NCBI GenBank assembly: GCA_944325505.1
Contig: CALVAJ010000001.1
Coordinates: 186,001 to 250,000 of the forward strand
From: an uncultured Bacteroidales bacterium
GTDB taxonomy: Bacteria > Bacteroidota > Bacteroidia > Bacteroidales > UBA932
DNA: 64,000 nucleotides
Direction: 5' to 3'
Part shown: positions 46,107 through 55,009 of the stretch, one piece after another
Position numbering within the stretch: position 1 is the stretch's first letter
How the letters are laid out: each line of letters opens with the position of its first letter
The notes under the pieces: generated by a model
What the model was told of the DNA's origin: nothing
The model's input: only the letters and a program-made list of their open reading frames with translations
Database searches by the model: none
Position numbers and translations under genes: made by a program

Positions 46107-46463
46107 ATGAGGCAGAAGAAGCTCCACATATCGGCAAGACTCCTGCTCCTGGGTGTGTTTCTGTACATTCAGGTATATCTGCCGTATACTTCGCACGTCC
46201 ATATAATAAACGGTGTCAGGATAGTGCACGCCCATCCGTTTTCGGGTGGCGCAGATCATGCACATGACGCCAGGTCATTGGCTGTCATAGATATCGCCAA
46301 CCACCAGCCGTTCATAGATACGGAATATGCGGCGGTTCCGGAGGCGGAGGAAATCCTGCTCCCTTCCGGAAAGGCCGGGAAGACTGCCGAAGCGGCCGTT
46401 CCCGTTTCTCCTCATGCTCCCAAGCATAGGGGGCCTCCATCATTCTCTGTCGGTTGCGTGTAA
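46107..46463 (+). CDS. Small membrane-anchored His-rich protein
   Basis: 118 residues. A short basic start, one hydrophobic segment (about 8-27, ARLLLLGVFLYIQVYLPYTS), then a His-rich stretch with HVHIINGVRIVHAHPF and GGADHAHDARS: eight histidines in about 26 residues. The rest is Pro/Ala/Glu-rich. Small His-rich proteins of this kind occur next to TonB receptors in Bacteroidota, and metal binding (zinc or another divalent ion) is the obvious guess, but no function is known. It precedes the TonB receptor gene by 75 bases on the same strand and probably shares its transcript. Confidence 0.65.
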   Translation: MRQKKLHISARLLLLGVFLYIQVYLPYTSHVHIINGVRIVHAHPFSGGADHAHDARSLAVIDIANHQPFIDTEYAAVPEAEEILLPSGKAGKTAEAAVPVSPHAPKHRGPPSFSVGCV

Positions 46464-46538
46464 TTACAGGTTCCGAAATTCAGGAAACCTGTCATCGAAG
46501 ACTCTCTTTAAGTTTATTTTTCTTAAAATCAGACAGAA

Positions 46539-48845
46539 ATGACAAGATACAATATTTTTGTCATGGCGCTGCTGTTTTGCGCCATGATATTGTCCGCATC
46601 TGCCGCGGAATCCGCAGACTCGGAAAATGACCGTACAGATGCCAACATAGTAGGACACATACTCGATGCCTCTACCGGAGAGCATGTGCCGTTCATGGAT
46701 ATAATCGTAGAAGGTACAATGATTTATACGATGGCTGATGCCACCGGCCATTATTTCCTGAAGGATATGCCGGAAGGAAAGCATGCGATAAGGGTTTCCG
46801 GAATCGGTTACAAGACGGCACTGAAGGAAGTGGTGCTGGAAGGAGGAACGACCCTGGAGCTGAATTTCGAGCTGGAGCCTGATTCCGAAGCCCTGGATGA
46901 GGTCGTAGTTTCAGCCAGCCGCAGCGAGACCCTTCGCAAAATGTCTCCGACCCTCGTGAATGTGGTGAATGCCAAGATATTCAATTATGCCAATGCCGCC
47001 AATCTTGCCGAAGGGGTCGTGTTCCAGCCAGGGGTGAGGGTGGAGAACAATTGTCAGAACTGCGGTTCGCAGCAGCTCCGCATAAACGGGCTGGAGGGGC
47101 CTTATACCCAGATATTGATTGATTCCAGACCTGTATTCAGCGCATTGGCAGGAGTCTACGGGATAGAGCAGATACCGGCTGCGATGATCGACAGGGTGGA
47201 AGTGGTCCGCGGAGGCGGCTCGGCCCTTTTCGGCGCCTCCGCCATTGCCGGGACGGTGAACGTGATAACCAAGGAGCCGGAGAGGAATACCGGGGAGATT
47301 TCCCATACCTCGGGCATAATCGGCAAAGGAGCCTTCGAGAGCAACACGAATTTGAACGTATCCATCGTAACCGATGACAACAAGGCCGGGCTGATGGTCT
47401 TCGGCCAGATGCGCAACCGGGAGGGGTATGACCACGACGGTGACGGATTTACCGAGATCCCGGAACTGAAATCCTACAGTGCAGGCCTGCGTTCTTTCAT
47501 AAGGACGGGAACCTATTCCCGCCTTAAACTGGAGTACCACCATGTCTACGAATACCGCAGGGGAGGGGATTCCCTCATGAAACCGCCCCATGATGCCAAT
47601 ATCGCCGAGCAGGTAAGGCATGACATCGATGCGGGCGGCATCAGTTTCGACTGCCTCAGCCCTGACGGGAAGAACAAGGTCTCCGCTTATGCATCGGCCC
47701 AGCACATCAACAGGGAAAGCTACTATGGCATAAAGAGGGATCCCAATGCCTATGGGGAGACCGGCGGTACCACATGGATTGCAGGAGGACAGTATGTACG
47801 CAAGTTCGACAGATGTTTTTTCATGCCATCGGATCTTACGGTGGGTATAGAGGCGACAGGCGACTACCTGCGGGACAATATGTGGGGATACCACAGGACG
47901 GTGAGGCAGGATGTCCATACCGGGAGCGTCCTTGCGCAGAACGAATGGAAGGACGAGAAGTGGAGCATCCTTGTCGGAGGAAGACTGGACCTGCATTCCA
48001 TGATGGATCATCCTATTTTCAGCCCGAGGGCCAATCTGAGGTTCAACCCTACGGAAAACATCAACCTGAGAGTGGGGTATTCTTCCGGCTACAGGGCTCC
48101 GCAGGTGTTCGACGAGGATCTGCACATTTCGAATGTGGGTGGAGAGGTGCTGATGGTCAGGAACAGCAAAGACCTGAAGGAGGAGCGCTCCCACAATGTC
48201 ACAGCTTCGGTAGACCTTTACGGCAACTTCGGGGACTGGCAGACGAACCTGCTCGTGGAAGGGTTCTTCAACCGTCTGGTAGGGGTGTTTGAACTCGGCT
48301 CCCCTGTCCTTGAGGATGGAATCCTGTATCAGGAAAGGAGCAATGGTCCCGGGGCTTTCGTCGCAGGAGCGACACTGGAAGGGAAAGCGTCTTGGCGTAA
48401 ATTGTTTTCCGTGCAGATGGGGATGACATGGCAGCAGAGCCGCTATGACGAGCCCTATGCATGGAGCGAGACGGCCGCCCCGGTTACAAAGATGCTGCGC
48501 AGCCCTGACCTGTACGGCTATATTACTGCAGAGGTCACTCCATACAGGACTCTGTCCGTAGCCCTCACCGGCACTTATACCGGATCGATGCTGGTCGGCC
48601 ACTTTGCCGGATACATTCCGGAGGATATAGCCGTGGAGACTCCGGACTTTTTCGATATGGGGCTGAAGGTGTCGTATGACTTTCAGCTGTACAATACTTT
48701 TGCTCTCCAGCTCAATGCAGGAATCCGCAATATCTTCAATGCTTATCAGAAAGATTTCGACCGGGGGATCGACAGGGACGCCGGATATATTTACGGACCG
48801 TCCCTGCCGCGCAACTGTTTCGCCGGTATCAGGTTGATGTTCTGA
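46539..48845 (+). CDS. TonB-dependent outer-membrane receptor
   Basis: 768 residues with a signal peptide (1-22) and a carboxypeptidase-regulatory-like beta-sandwich (about 35-112, IVGHILDASTGEHVPF). Then comes a TonB-box-like DEVVVSASRSE (120-130), a plug domain and a 22-strand-type barrel ending RNCFAGIRLMF with the C-terminal aromatic residue. The plug has N-C172-QN-C175 followed by RINGLEGPYTQILIDSRPVF and VRGGGSALFGASAIAGTVNVIT. This version of the plug belongs to the siderophore/cobalamin/metal-type receptors rather than the SusC group, and no SusD lies next to it. The preceding His-rich gene suggests a metal or metal chelate as substrate; not proven. Confidence 0.9.
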   Translation: MTRYNIFVMALLFCAMILSASAAESADSENDRTDANIVGHILDASTGEHVPFMDIIVEGTMIYTMADATGHYFLKDMPEGKHAIRVSGIGYKTALKEVVLEGGTTLELNFELEPDSEALDEVVVSASRSETLRKMSPTLVNVVNAKIFNYANAANLAEGVVFQPGVRVENNCQNCGSQQLRINGLEGPYTQILIDSRPVFSALAGVYGIEQIPAAMIDRVEVVRGGGSALFGASAIAGTVNVITKEPERNTGEISHTSGIIGKGAFESNTNLNVSIVTDDNKAGLMVFGQMRNREGYDHDGDGFTEIPELKSYSAGLRSFIRTGTYSRLKLEYHHVYEYRRGGDSLMKPPHDANIAEQVRHDIDAGGISFDCLSPDGKNKVSAYASAQHINRESYYGIKRDPNAYGETGGTTWIAGGQYVRKFDRCFFMPSDLTVGIEATGDYLRDNMWGYHRTVRQDVHTGSVLAQNEWKDEKWSILVGGRLDLHSMMDHPIFSPRANLRFNPTENINLRVGYSSGYRAPQVFDEDLHISNVGGEVLMVRNSKDLKEERSHNVTASVDLYGNFGDWQTNLLVEGFFNRLVGVFELGSPVLEDGILYQERSNGPGAFVAGATLEGKASWRKLFSVQMGMTWQQSRYDEPYAWSETAAPVTKMLRSPDLYGYITAEVTPYRTLSVALTGTYTGSMLVGHFAGYIPEDIAVETPDFFDMGLKVSYDFQLYNTFALQLNAGIRNIFNAYQKDFDRGIDRDAGYIYGPSLPRNCFAGIRLMF

Positions 48846-48858
48846 CAGAGCCGGAGTC

Positions 48859-51186
48859 TCACTTCACGATGATCTCGTCCACGAACAGGAAGCCGGGAAC
48901 TCCGCCGCGGGCGTGCCATGAAGGCTTTGCCTTGAGGGTTTCAGCCTCGATCCTGATGTAGCGGGCCGATGTTTCCGGGAATGATACCGTGTAGTCCACA
49001 ATCCAGTCTGCATCTTTTGAAGAAGGGACCGGGATATCGATGCGGCCTGCTTCGGTGAAGTCAGTCCCGTTGTCGGAAGTGCTTACCACGACATTGAGTG
49101 GAGGGAAGATATCGTTCGGTTTGTCTATAAGGGTTCCGAGAGCCACACTGCTGTATGCGGTATTGCCGCCCATGTCGATTACGGCGCCCATCGGAGTTTC
49201 ATACCAGCCGCTCCATGAGCCTGAGCCGAATTCCCTGTTCCCGCGCAGACCGTCCACGAATGAGTCAGGTGCCCCGAATGTGTATCTGCCCTGCGGCCCG
49301 GTCAGAAGGGTTACGGGCCTTCCCATTGCCTTGTTTTCGCAGAATGACTGGGAATAAAGGCGTGTATCCATATTGTCCCTTTCTACTATCGCCTTGATGG
49401 TGATTCCTCCGGTCACTTCGACAGGTCCGGTATAGAGAGCCGAGTTTCGGTCAGGGGTACTTCCGTCCAAAGTATACCGGATCGGGGCGTCCCCTTGGGT
49501 GGAAAGTTCGATTTCCACGCAGTTCCTGTCATGATTTACAGACACTTTGCTGATTATCTGGAATGCGGTCTTGGCATAGTTGTAGCCCATGATGTCATAC
49601 ATGGCCGCTTCGTGTGAAAGGCTCGAGAGGAAGCGGTCCCAGTCCTTTACCGACGGCTGGCACCACTGCACTTCGCTCAGTGCGGCCTGGCGCGGAAGCA
49701 CCATATATTCCAGATGTTCGTTTGACGCGATGTATTCTGTCCATACGTTCGCCTGGACGCCGAGTATATGCTTCCTGGCTTCGGGATCCTTTATTTCGAT
49801 GAAAGGATCGTATGAGTACACTTTTTCTATAGGGATATATCCTCCTATGCCGAAAGGTTCGTTTTCCGTGTCCTTGGCCTGGTAGTAGTCGAAATAGAAA
49901 TGCGAATTCGGGGTCATGATGACATCATGTCCCATTTCGGAAGCCTTGATGCCCCCGTCGCTCCCTCTCCACGACATGATGGTGGCATTCGGACCGGGAG
50001 TACCTTCGAGGATTTCATCCCAGCCTATGATCTTTTTCCCTTTAGAGGCAAGGAATTTCTCCATGCGTTCCATCACATAGCTCTGGAGATAATGTTCCGC
50101 GTTGAAATCCCCGCTGTCTTTCAGTCCCAGTTCCTTTATCTTCGCCTGGCATACAGGACATTTCTCCCACCGTACCTTAGGGCACTCGTCTCCTCCGATA
50201 TGGACATACTCTGAAGGAAACAGGTCAGCGACCTCCGACAGGACATCTTCGAGGAACTTCATTGTTTTCTCCTTTCCGGCGCACAGCACGTCATCCGCTA
50301 CGCCCCAAGTCCCCCATACATCATACGGCCCGCCAGTACATCCGAGTTCCGGGTAGGCTGCGAGAGCGGAGAGCATGTGGCCTGGAAGGTCTATCTCAGG
50401 TATAATGGTAATTCCCTGGGCGGCAGCATAGTCTATTACGTCCTTTATTTGCTCCTGAGTATAATATCCGCCGTAAGGGATGCCGTCATAGTGCCCCCAT
50501 TCCTTGCGGATTACGGTGCCTTTCCTGATGGATCCGACTTCGGTCAGACGCGGGTATTTCCTGATTTCTATTCTCCAGCCCTGGTCATCGGTCAGGTGCC
50601 AGTGCAGGGTGTTCATCTTGTGGATGGACATCATGTCGATGTATTTTTTCACCTCGTCAGTGCTGAAAAAATGTCTGGCGACATCCAGGTGCATCCCTCT
50701 GTAGCCGAACCTCGGTGCGTCCTTTATGGTAAGGCATGGCAGGCTCCAGTCTTTTTCTGGGGCAGGTGCCTTGCCGTAGATTTCCACCGGAAGCATCTGC
50801 TTCAGTGTCTGGATGGCGTAGATGAATCCGTTGAGGCCGGAAGCGTTTATGTCCACTTTGTCTTTCTCTACCATTATAAGGTAGGCTTCTGCCGGTATGG
50901 CGGAGTTGTGCATGAAGTTGATGCCTTTCCCCACTGGCCCCGTCACTACGTCAGATGCCTTTCCTGAAGCCAGGGAAAGTTCTTTCGCAAACTTCTTCAC
51001 GGCCGAGACCGTAAGGGAGTCGGTTCCGCTGCAATAGAACGTTGCCCCTGCGGCTGTGAATGTCCCCCTGTGCATTTCAATGGAGTTGGGGAACGGGATG
51101 ATGTCCGGTGTCTGTGCTTTAGGGGCGCAGCCTGCAGCCAGTGCCATGACAGCTGCTGCAGCCATTATCATCAATGGATTTTTCAT
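48859..51186 (-). CDS. GH20 beta-N-acetylhexosaminidase lipoprotein
   Basis: 775 residues, lipobox LAAGC with C20. A GH20b domain (about 25-150) precedes the catalytic TIM barrel, starting RFGYRGMHLDVARHFF, with the catalytic pair D333-E334 in HIGGDE. Then comes a chitobiase-like Fn3-associated segment (about 570-620, RYTLDGSTPDRNSALYTGPV) and a C-terminal F5/8C-like galactose-binding domain. It removes terminal GlcNAc/GalNAc from glycans through substrate-assisted catalysis, probably on the cell surface or in the periplasm. It lies 32 bases after a paralogue; both likely share one transcript. Confidence 0.95.
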   Translation of the reverse strand: MKNPLMIMAAAAVMALAAGCAPKAQTPDIIPFPNSIEMHRGTFTAAGATFYCSGTDSLTVSAVKKFAKELSLASGKASDVVTGPVGKGINFMHNSAIPAEAYLIMVEKDKVDINASGLNGFIYAIQTLKQMLPVEIYGKAPAPEKDWSLPCLTIKDAPRFGYRGMHLDVARHFFSTDEVKKYIDMMSIHKMNTLHWHLTDDQGWRIEIRKYPRLTEVGSIRKGTVIRKEWGHYDGIPYGGYYTQEQIKDVIDYAAAQGITIIPEIDLPGHMLSALAAYPELGCTGGPYDVWGTWGVADDVLCAGKEKTMKFLEDVLSEVADLFPSEYVHIGGDECPKVRWEKCPVCQAKIKELGLKDSGDFNAEHYLQSYVMERMEKFLASKGKKIIGWDEILEGTPGPNATIMSWRGSDGGIKASEMGHDVIMTPNSHFYFDYYQAKDTENEPFGIGGYIPIEKVYSYDPFIEIKDPEARKHILGVQANVWTEYIASNEHLEYMVLPRQAALSEVQWCQPSVKDWDRFLSSLSHEAAMYDIMGYNYAKTAFQIISKVSVNHDRNCVEIELSTQGDAPIRYTLDGSTPDRNSALYTGPVEVTGGITIKAIVERDNMDTRLYSQSFCENKAMGRPVTLLTGPQGRYTFGAPDSFVDGLRGNREFGSGSWSGWYETPMGAVIDMGGNTAYSSVALGTLIDKPNDIFPPLNVVVSTSDNGTDFTEAGRIDIPVPSSKDADWIVDYTVSFPETSARYIRIEAETLKAKPSWHARGGVPGFLFVDEIIVK

Positions 51187-51218
51187 ATCATTGTCTTTTA
51201 ATATATCCGTAAAAAATA

Positions 51219-53294
51219 TCAGTTCACTACCAGTTCATCCAGGAACAGGCAAGCCCCCGGTCTTGCAGCCCTCTGTGCATGTATTCTCACATATCTTGCT
51301 TTCAGGTCGCAGATTACCGAGTACTGCTTGAAAAATATGAAATTGTGTTTCTCGGAGATATCCTGGTATACCGTTCCGACATGGCTGAAATCCACGCCGT
51401 CTTCGGATACGTACACTTCCATTTTCCGGGGGATGTGTACCCATGCCCCTGCCACGTTCATGAATGTGGCTCCCACATAATGCACAGGCTGTACGCTCCC
51501 CAGGTCCACTGTCACGTCGGCATCGCTGAAGAACCCCTGCCATTTTCTGTCTCCGTATGTCCATCCTCCGCATATTCCGTCTGTCAGGGCGCTGTCTCCT
51601 CCTGCCGGATACTGGTCGGTATATCTGATGTCATATGTCACCTTGCAGCCTTTGGCCAGGTGTTCCAGAGGCCTCAGGCTTTCTTTGCGGTCCCCGTATT
51701 CGGTCTTCAGGTCGAAAGTCCTGTAGCCCATCTCCTGCAGCATATCGCACAGCGCCAGAGCCCTTTCCCGGAATCCTGCATAGTCCTTCTTTTCAGCAGG
51801 GCTCCATCCGGTTTCCGCAATGGCAAATGCCCTCGGGTAGTACATGTATTCCGCGTGGCTGTCCTGAGTGATATATTCCGACCACAGGTTGCACTGGACT
51901 CCCAAGAGATGGGATATTTCTTCTTCCGTCAGCCCTTTTTCCGCCGGCTCATATGAGTAGGTTTTTGCCAGAGGAACATATCCTCCTATGGATTCCGGCT
52001 CTTTGAAAGGGGCATCCTGCGTATAGTCCAGGTAGCAGAACTCGCTCGGGGTCATGATGACGTCATGTCCGGATTTCAGCGCCTTTATGCCGCCTTCCGG
52101 TCCTCTCCAGGACATAACCGTAGCATTCGGTGCGAGCCCTCCCTGAAGGATTTCGTCCCAGCCGATTATCTTTTTCCCTTTCGAGTTCACGAATTCCTCG
52201 ATGCGGTGTATCAGATAGCTCTGCAGTTCATCCACATCTTCGAGACCTTCTTCCTGCATGCGCCTTTTGCAGTCCGGACAGGTTTTCCATCCGCTTTTTG
52301 ACGCCTCATCGCCTCCGATATGCACATATTCTGACGGAAAAAGTTCCATGACCTCGGTCAGTACATTCTCCAGAAAAGTGAATGTCTCCTCTTTCCCGGG
52401 GCAGAAATCTGAATTTCTGTAAGGTTCCCCGCTGCATGACAGTTCCGGGTAGGCTGCCATGACTTCTTCGCTGTGCCCCGGCATTTCTATCTCCGGGATC
52501 ACTTCGATGTGTCTGCTCCGGGCATATTCAAGGATTTTACGGATGTCATCCTTGGTGTAGTATCCTCCGGATGCGTCAGGGTCATCGTATTCACAATAAA
52601 CAGGGTCCGCCGCCCAGTCTGTCCATTTCTCATATGGTCTCCATGCGGCGAATTCCGTAAGTCTCGGGTATTTTTCTATTTCTATCCTCCATCCGGCACC
52701 GTCGGTAAGGTGCAGATGCATCCTGTTCAACTTCACCAGAGCCATTGCATCCATCTGCTTCATCAGGAATTCCTTTGACCTGAAATGCCGTGACACGTCG
52801 AAATGCAGGCCTCTGTAACCGAACCTCGGGGCATCTGATATCCTGCAGCACTGCAGCTGTCTTGTCTGCCCGTTCCCGGTCATCTGCAGTAATGTCTGCA
52901 CGGCATAGAAGGCACCTGTTTCCGTCCCTGCTTTCACCTTGATTTGCCTCGGCGCGATTTCCAGCAGGTAGGCTTCATCCGCATGCCCCTGAATGGCGGC
53001 TCCTTTCAGTTCCTTTGGACCGATTGATATCAGGATATCGGCTTCAGACGCTTTGCCGGCAGGGGAGAGTTCCAGTCCGGATTGTTCCATATAATCCGCC
53101 AAAGCATCCTTCGTCTCTCCTTTTATATAATAGGGGGCATCGGCTTCCGGCAGAGAGAACACACCTTCTTTCATTTCAATCCGCATCGGAACGGGGATTA
53201 TCTGTTCGGGAGAGCCGGGTATGGCGGCAACGCTTTTTTCCGCAGCGGATGCCAGGACGCACACTGCGGCTATACAAGTCAGAATGATTTTCAT
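51219..53294 (-). CDS. GH20 beta-N-acetylhexosaminidase (second copy)
   Basis: 691 residues with a Sec signal peptide (about 1-24) but no lipobox cysteine in the usual place, so periplasmic or secreted, unlike its lipoprotein neighbour. Catalytic barrel with RFGYRGLHFDVSRHF and D329-E330 in HIGGDE. The C-terminal about 140 residues are an F5/8C-like module; the Fn3-associated segment of the other copy is reduced or missing. It is the upstream gene of the pair. No perfect -7 box was found ahead of it. Confidence 0.95.
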   Translation of the reverse strand: MKIILTCIAAVCVLASAAEKSVAAIPGSPEQIIPVPMRIEMKEGVFSLPEADAPYYIKGETKDALADYMEQSGLELSPAGKASEADILISIGPKELKGAAIQGHADEAYLLEIAPRQIKVKAGTETGAFYAVQTLLQMTGNGQTRQLQCCRISDAPRFGYRGLHFDVSRHFRSKEFLMKQMDAMALVKLNRMHLHLTDGAGWRIEIEKYPRLTEFAAWRPYEKWTDWAADPVYCEYDDPDASGGYYTKDDIRKILEYARSRHIEVIPEIEMPGHSEEVMAAYPELSCSGEPYRNSDFCPGKEETFTFLENVLTEVMELFPSEYVHIGGDEASKSGWKTCPDCKRRMQEEGLEDVDELQSYLIHRIEEFVNSKGKKIIGWDEILQGGLAPNATVMSWRGPEGGIKALKSGHDVIMTPSEFCYLDYTQDAPFKEPESIGGYVPLAKTYSYEPAEKGLTEEEISHLLGVQCNLWSEYITQDSHAEYMYYPRAFAIAETGWSPAEKKDYAGFRERALALCDMLQEMGYRTFDLKTEYGDRKESLRPLEHLAKGCKVTYDIRYTDQYPAGGDSALTDGICGGWTYGDRKWQGFFSDADVTVDLGSVQPVHYVGATFMNVAGAWVHIPRKMEVYVSEDGVDFSHVGTVYQDISEKHNFIFFKQYSVICDLKARYVRIHAQRAARPGACLFLDELVVN

Positions 53295-53513
53295 TTTATC
53301 AGGTATGATGAAGATTATTGATGGAATTATTTCATATTCCGCTAAAATACAATAATTTTAAAGATAATACGTAAGAATTGGGACAATTCTTTTTCTTCGG
53401 CTCCGCCCGGGATGGCAGTAATGCGGACGGAATCCGGAAAATTACCTACCAATGACGATACCGACATCCGTTTTTACTGATTAATTGGGATTGCCTCCGG
53501 ATCCGGGAGTCTG

Positions 53514-53521
53514 TACCTTTG
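53514..53521 (+). promoter_or_regulatory. -7 promoter element of the hemerythrin-LuxR operon
   Basis: TACCTTTG, with TTG at 53491-53493 in the -33 position (20 bases between). It predicts a leader of about 125 nt before the first gene. Confidence 0.65.
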
Positions 53522-53581
53522 CAACTGAAGATTGAGATTTTAGGCCATATAGTTAAAAAGTTTAGATCCTTTTAATTGTTG

Positions 53582-53614
53582 TTGAATGGGGTGCTGTGAC
53601 GGTACCCCATTCAA
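53582..53614 (+). promoter_or_regulatory. Leader hairpin ahead of the hemerythrin gene
   Basis: TTGAATGGGGT (53582-53592) and its exact complement ACCCCATTCAA (53604-53614) form an 11-bp stem around an 11-base loop. There is no T run behind it, so it is not a typical terminator; it might stabilise or regulate the mRNA. Confidence 0.55.
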
Positions 53615-53640
53615 AATTGTATAAAATAATACATATATTT

Positions 53641-53645
53641 GGAGG
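53641..53645 (+). promoter_or_regulatory. Strong Shine-Dalgarno sequence (GGAGG)
   Basis: GGAGG eight bases before the ATG at 53654. It is unusual here, because most genes in the window have A/T-rich translation starts without such a site, as usual in Bacteroidota. It supports 53654 as the start. Confidence 0.6.
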
Positions 53646-53653
53646 TTGGAACA

Positions 53654-54388
53654 ATGGAAAATGAAGCTATGGTAAAGAAAAGGAATATGAAGGACCGGAC
53701 CGTCCTGTCCCCGACAATGAAGATGGCCGATCTGGTGAATCTCAACTACCGTCTGCTCGGCGTATTGTCCCGGCTGGGGGTGAATCTGGGGTTTGGGGAG
53801 ATAACGGTAGAAGAGGCCTGCAGGAAACATTCTCTGGATGTCGGGTCTTTCCTTCTTGTCTGTAATGTCTATACGTATGATGACTATATCCCTTCGGGAG
53901 CCCTTTTAAGTACGGGGAAGCCGGCGGATATCGTGAAGTACCTGCACAGCTCGCATGCATTTTATCTGGACCATGAACTTCCGGAGTTGCAGGAAGCCCT
54001 TGAAAGGCTTGTCGTGCAGTGCGACATGAAGCAGAAACTCATTATAGACAGGTTTTTTTCGGAGTATAAAAAAGAGGTGGAGAACCATTTTGCGTATGAG
54101 GAGACGGTGGTATTCCCTTATATAGAGTCTTTTGCCAGTACGTGCGGGGCGCGGGGGTATTCCATAGAGCAGTTCGAGGAGAACCACAGCAACATCGACG
54201 AGAAGCTCTGCGATCTGAAAAACATCGTGATGAAGTACCTTCCGGAAACATGCGATACGGTACTCAGGAACGATGTCCTGTATCACATATGCTATCTGGA
54301 GGAGGATCTGGACAAACATACCCTTATAGAAAACAATGTGCTTATTCCGATGATGACCAGACTTGAAGAAAATGAAAAACGGAAATAG
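53654..54388 (+). CDS. Hemerythrin-like di-iron protein (RIC/ScdA-related)
   Basis: 244 residues from the ATG at 53654. The N-terminal part (about 22-78, MADLVNLNYRLLGVLSRLG) resembles the ScdA_N/DUF542 domain but lacks its cysteines. The C-terminal half (about 95-240) is a four-helix HHE domain with candidate iron ligands H101, H107, H145, E149, H178, H222 and E226 (HSSHAFYLDHELP, ENHFAYEE, EENHSN, DKHTLIENNVLIP). RIC proteins of this type take part in repair of Fe-S clusters after nitrosative or oxidative stress. Here the regulator that follows overlaps by 17 bases, so the two are coupled. Cytoplasmic. Confidence 0.85.
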   Translation: MENEAMVKKRNMKDRTVLSPTMKMADLVNLNYRLLGVLSRLGVNLGFGEITVEEACRKHSLDVGSFLLVCNVYTYDDYIPSGALLSTGKPADIVKYLHSSHAFYLDHELPELQEALERLVVQCDMKQKLIIDRFFSEYKKEVENHFAYEETVVFPYIESFASTCGARGYSIEQFEENHSNIDEKLCDLKNIVMKYLPETCDTVLRNDVLYHICYLEEDLDKHTLIENNVLIPMMTRLEENEKRK

Positions 54389-54977
54389 ACATAAAGTGCT
54401 TCTTATCGTTCCTTCCAGGATTGTCGCACGCGGAATAGAGGGTGTGTTCAATGACCTGGGGGAGTTTTTCGTGGAGGGGATACTGACGGATCTCTCCCGC
54501 ACGAGCGAGGTCCGGCTCAGGAATATGGATGCGGATCTGATAGTAGTCGATCCTGTAATTTTCGACTGTGCATCCAGGGCTTCCGGACGCTCCCGCATTT
54601 CTGAATACTCGGATGCTGCGGTCGTGGCCCTGCAGACCATTCAAATGGAGGAAGACGTCTGGCGGCAGTATGACGATACGATAAATATCTATGATGACCC
54701 TCCGGTAATCATCAGAAAACTCCGGGCGGTGCTTTCCGGCAGGAAGGATTCCCCGAAGGCTGAGAGCCAGGAGCTCTCGGCAAGGGAAAAGGAGATACTG
54801 GTATGCGTGGCAAAGGGGATGCTGAACAAGGAAATCGCAGACCTGTACAATATTTCCATCTATACGGTCATCTCCCACCGTAAGAACATAACCCGCAAGA
54901 CCGGCATCAAGACAGTCGCCGGACTGACAGTCTATGCCCTTCTCAATAACCTGATAGATGCCAGCTCGATAGAATGA
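54372..54977 (+). CDS. LuxR-type regulator with receiver-like N-terminus
   Basis: 201 residues from the ATG at 54372, inside the end of the hemerythrin gene. The C-terminal about 65 residues are a LuxR/GerE HTH: LSAREKEILVCVAKGMLNKEIADLYNISIYTVISHRKNI (given as a span). The N-terminal about 120 residues have the alternating strands of a receiver (KVLLIVPSRIVARGI, then MDADLIVVDPVIF with a possible phospho-acceptor Asp), but the surrounding acidic cluster is weak and no histidine kinase is nearby. It may therefore be a pseudo-receiver that is not phosphorylated. A regulator of its own operon is plausible. Confidence 0.8.
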   Translation: MKNGNRHKVLLIVPSRIVARGIEGVFNDLGEFFVEGILTDLSRTSEVRLRNMDADLIVVDPVIFDCASRASGRSRISEYSDAAVVALQTIQMEEDVWRQYDDTINIYDDPPVIIRKLRAVLSGRKDSPKAESQELSAREKEILVCVAKGMLNKEIADLYNISIYTVISHRKNITRKTGIKTVAGLTVYALLNNLIDASSIE

Positions 54978-55009
54978 CGGTACGGTGCAGCCTTCTGTGC
55001 CCGCATCTG

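Larger units (their letters stand above)
53295..53653. other. Intergenic region with promoter and leader of the hemerythrin operon
   Basis: About 360 bases between the GH20 gene and the hemerythrin-like gene, which diverge from it. The left half shows nothing I can name. The right half holds a -7 box, an 11-bp hairpin and a Shine-Dalgarno site, listed separately. Confidence 0.6.

Noticed and set aside
46911..48602. Minus-strand frame of 563 codons
   Set aside because: It lies entirely opposite the TonB receptor; the translated protein has no domain or signal.
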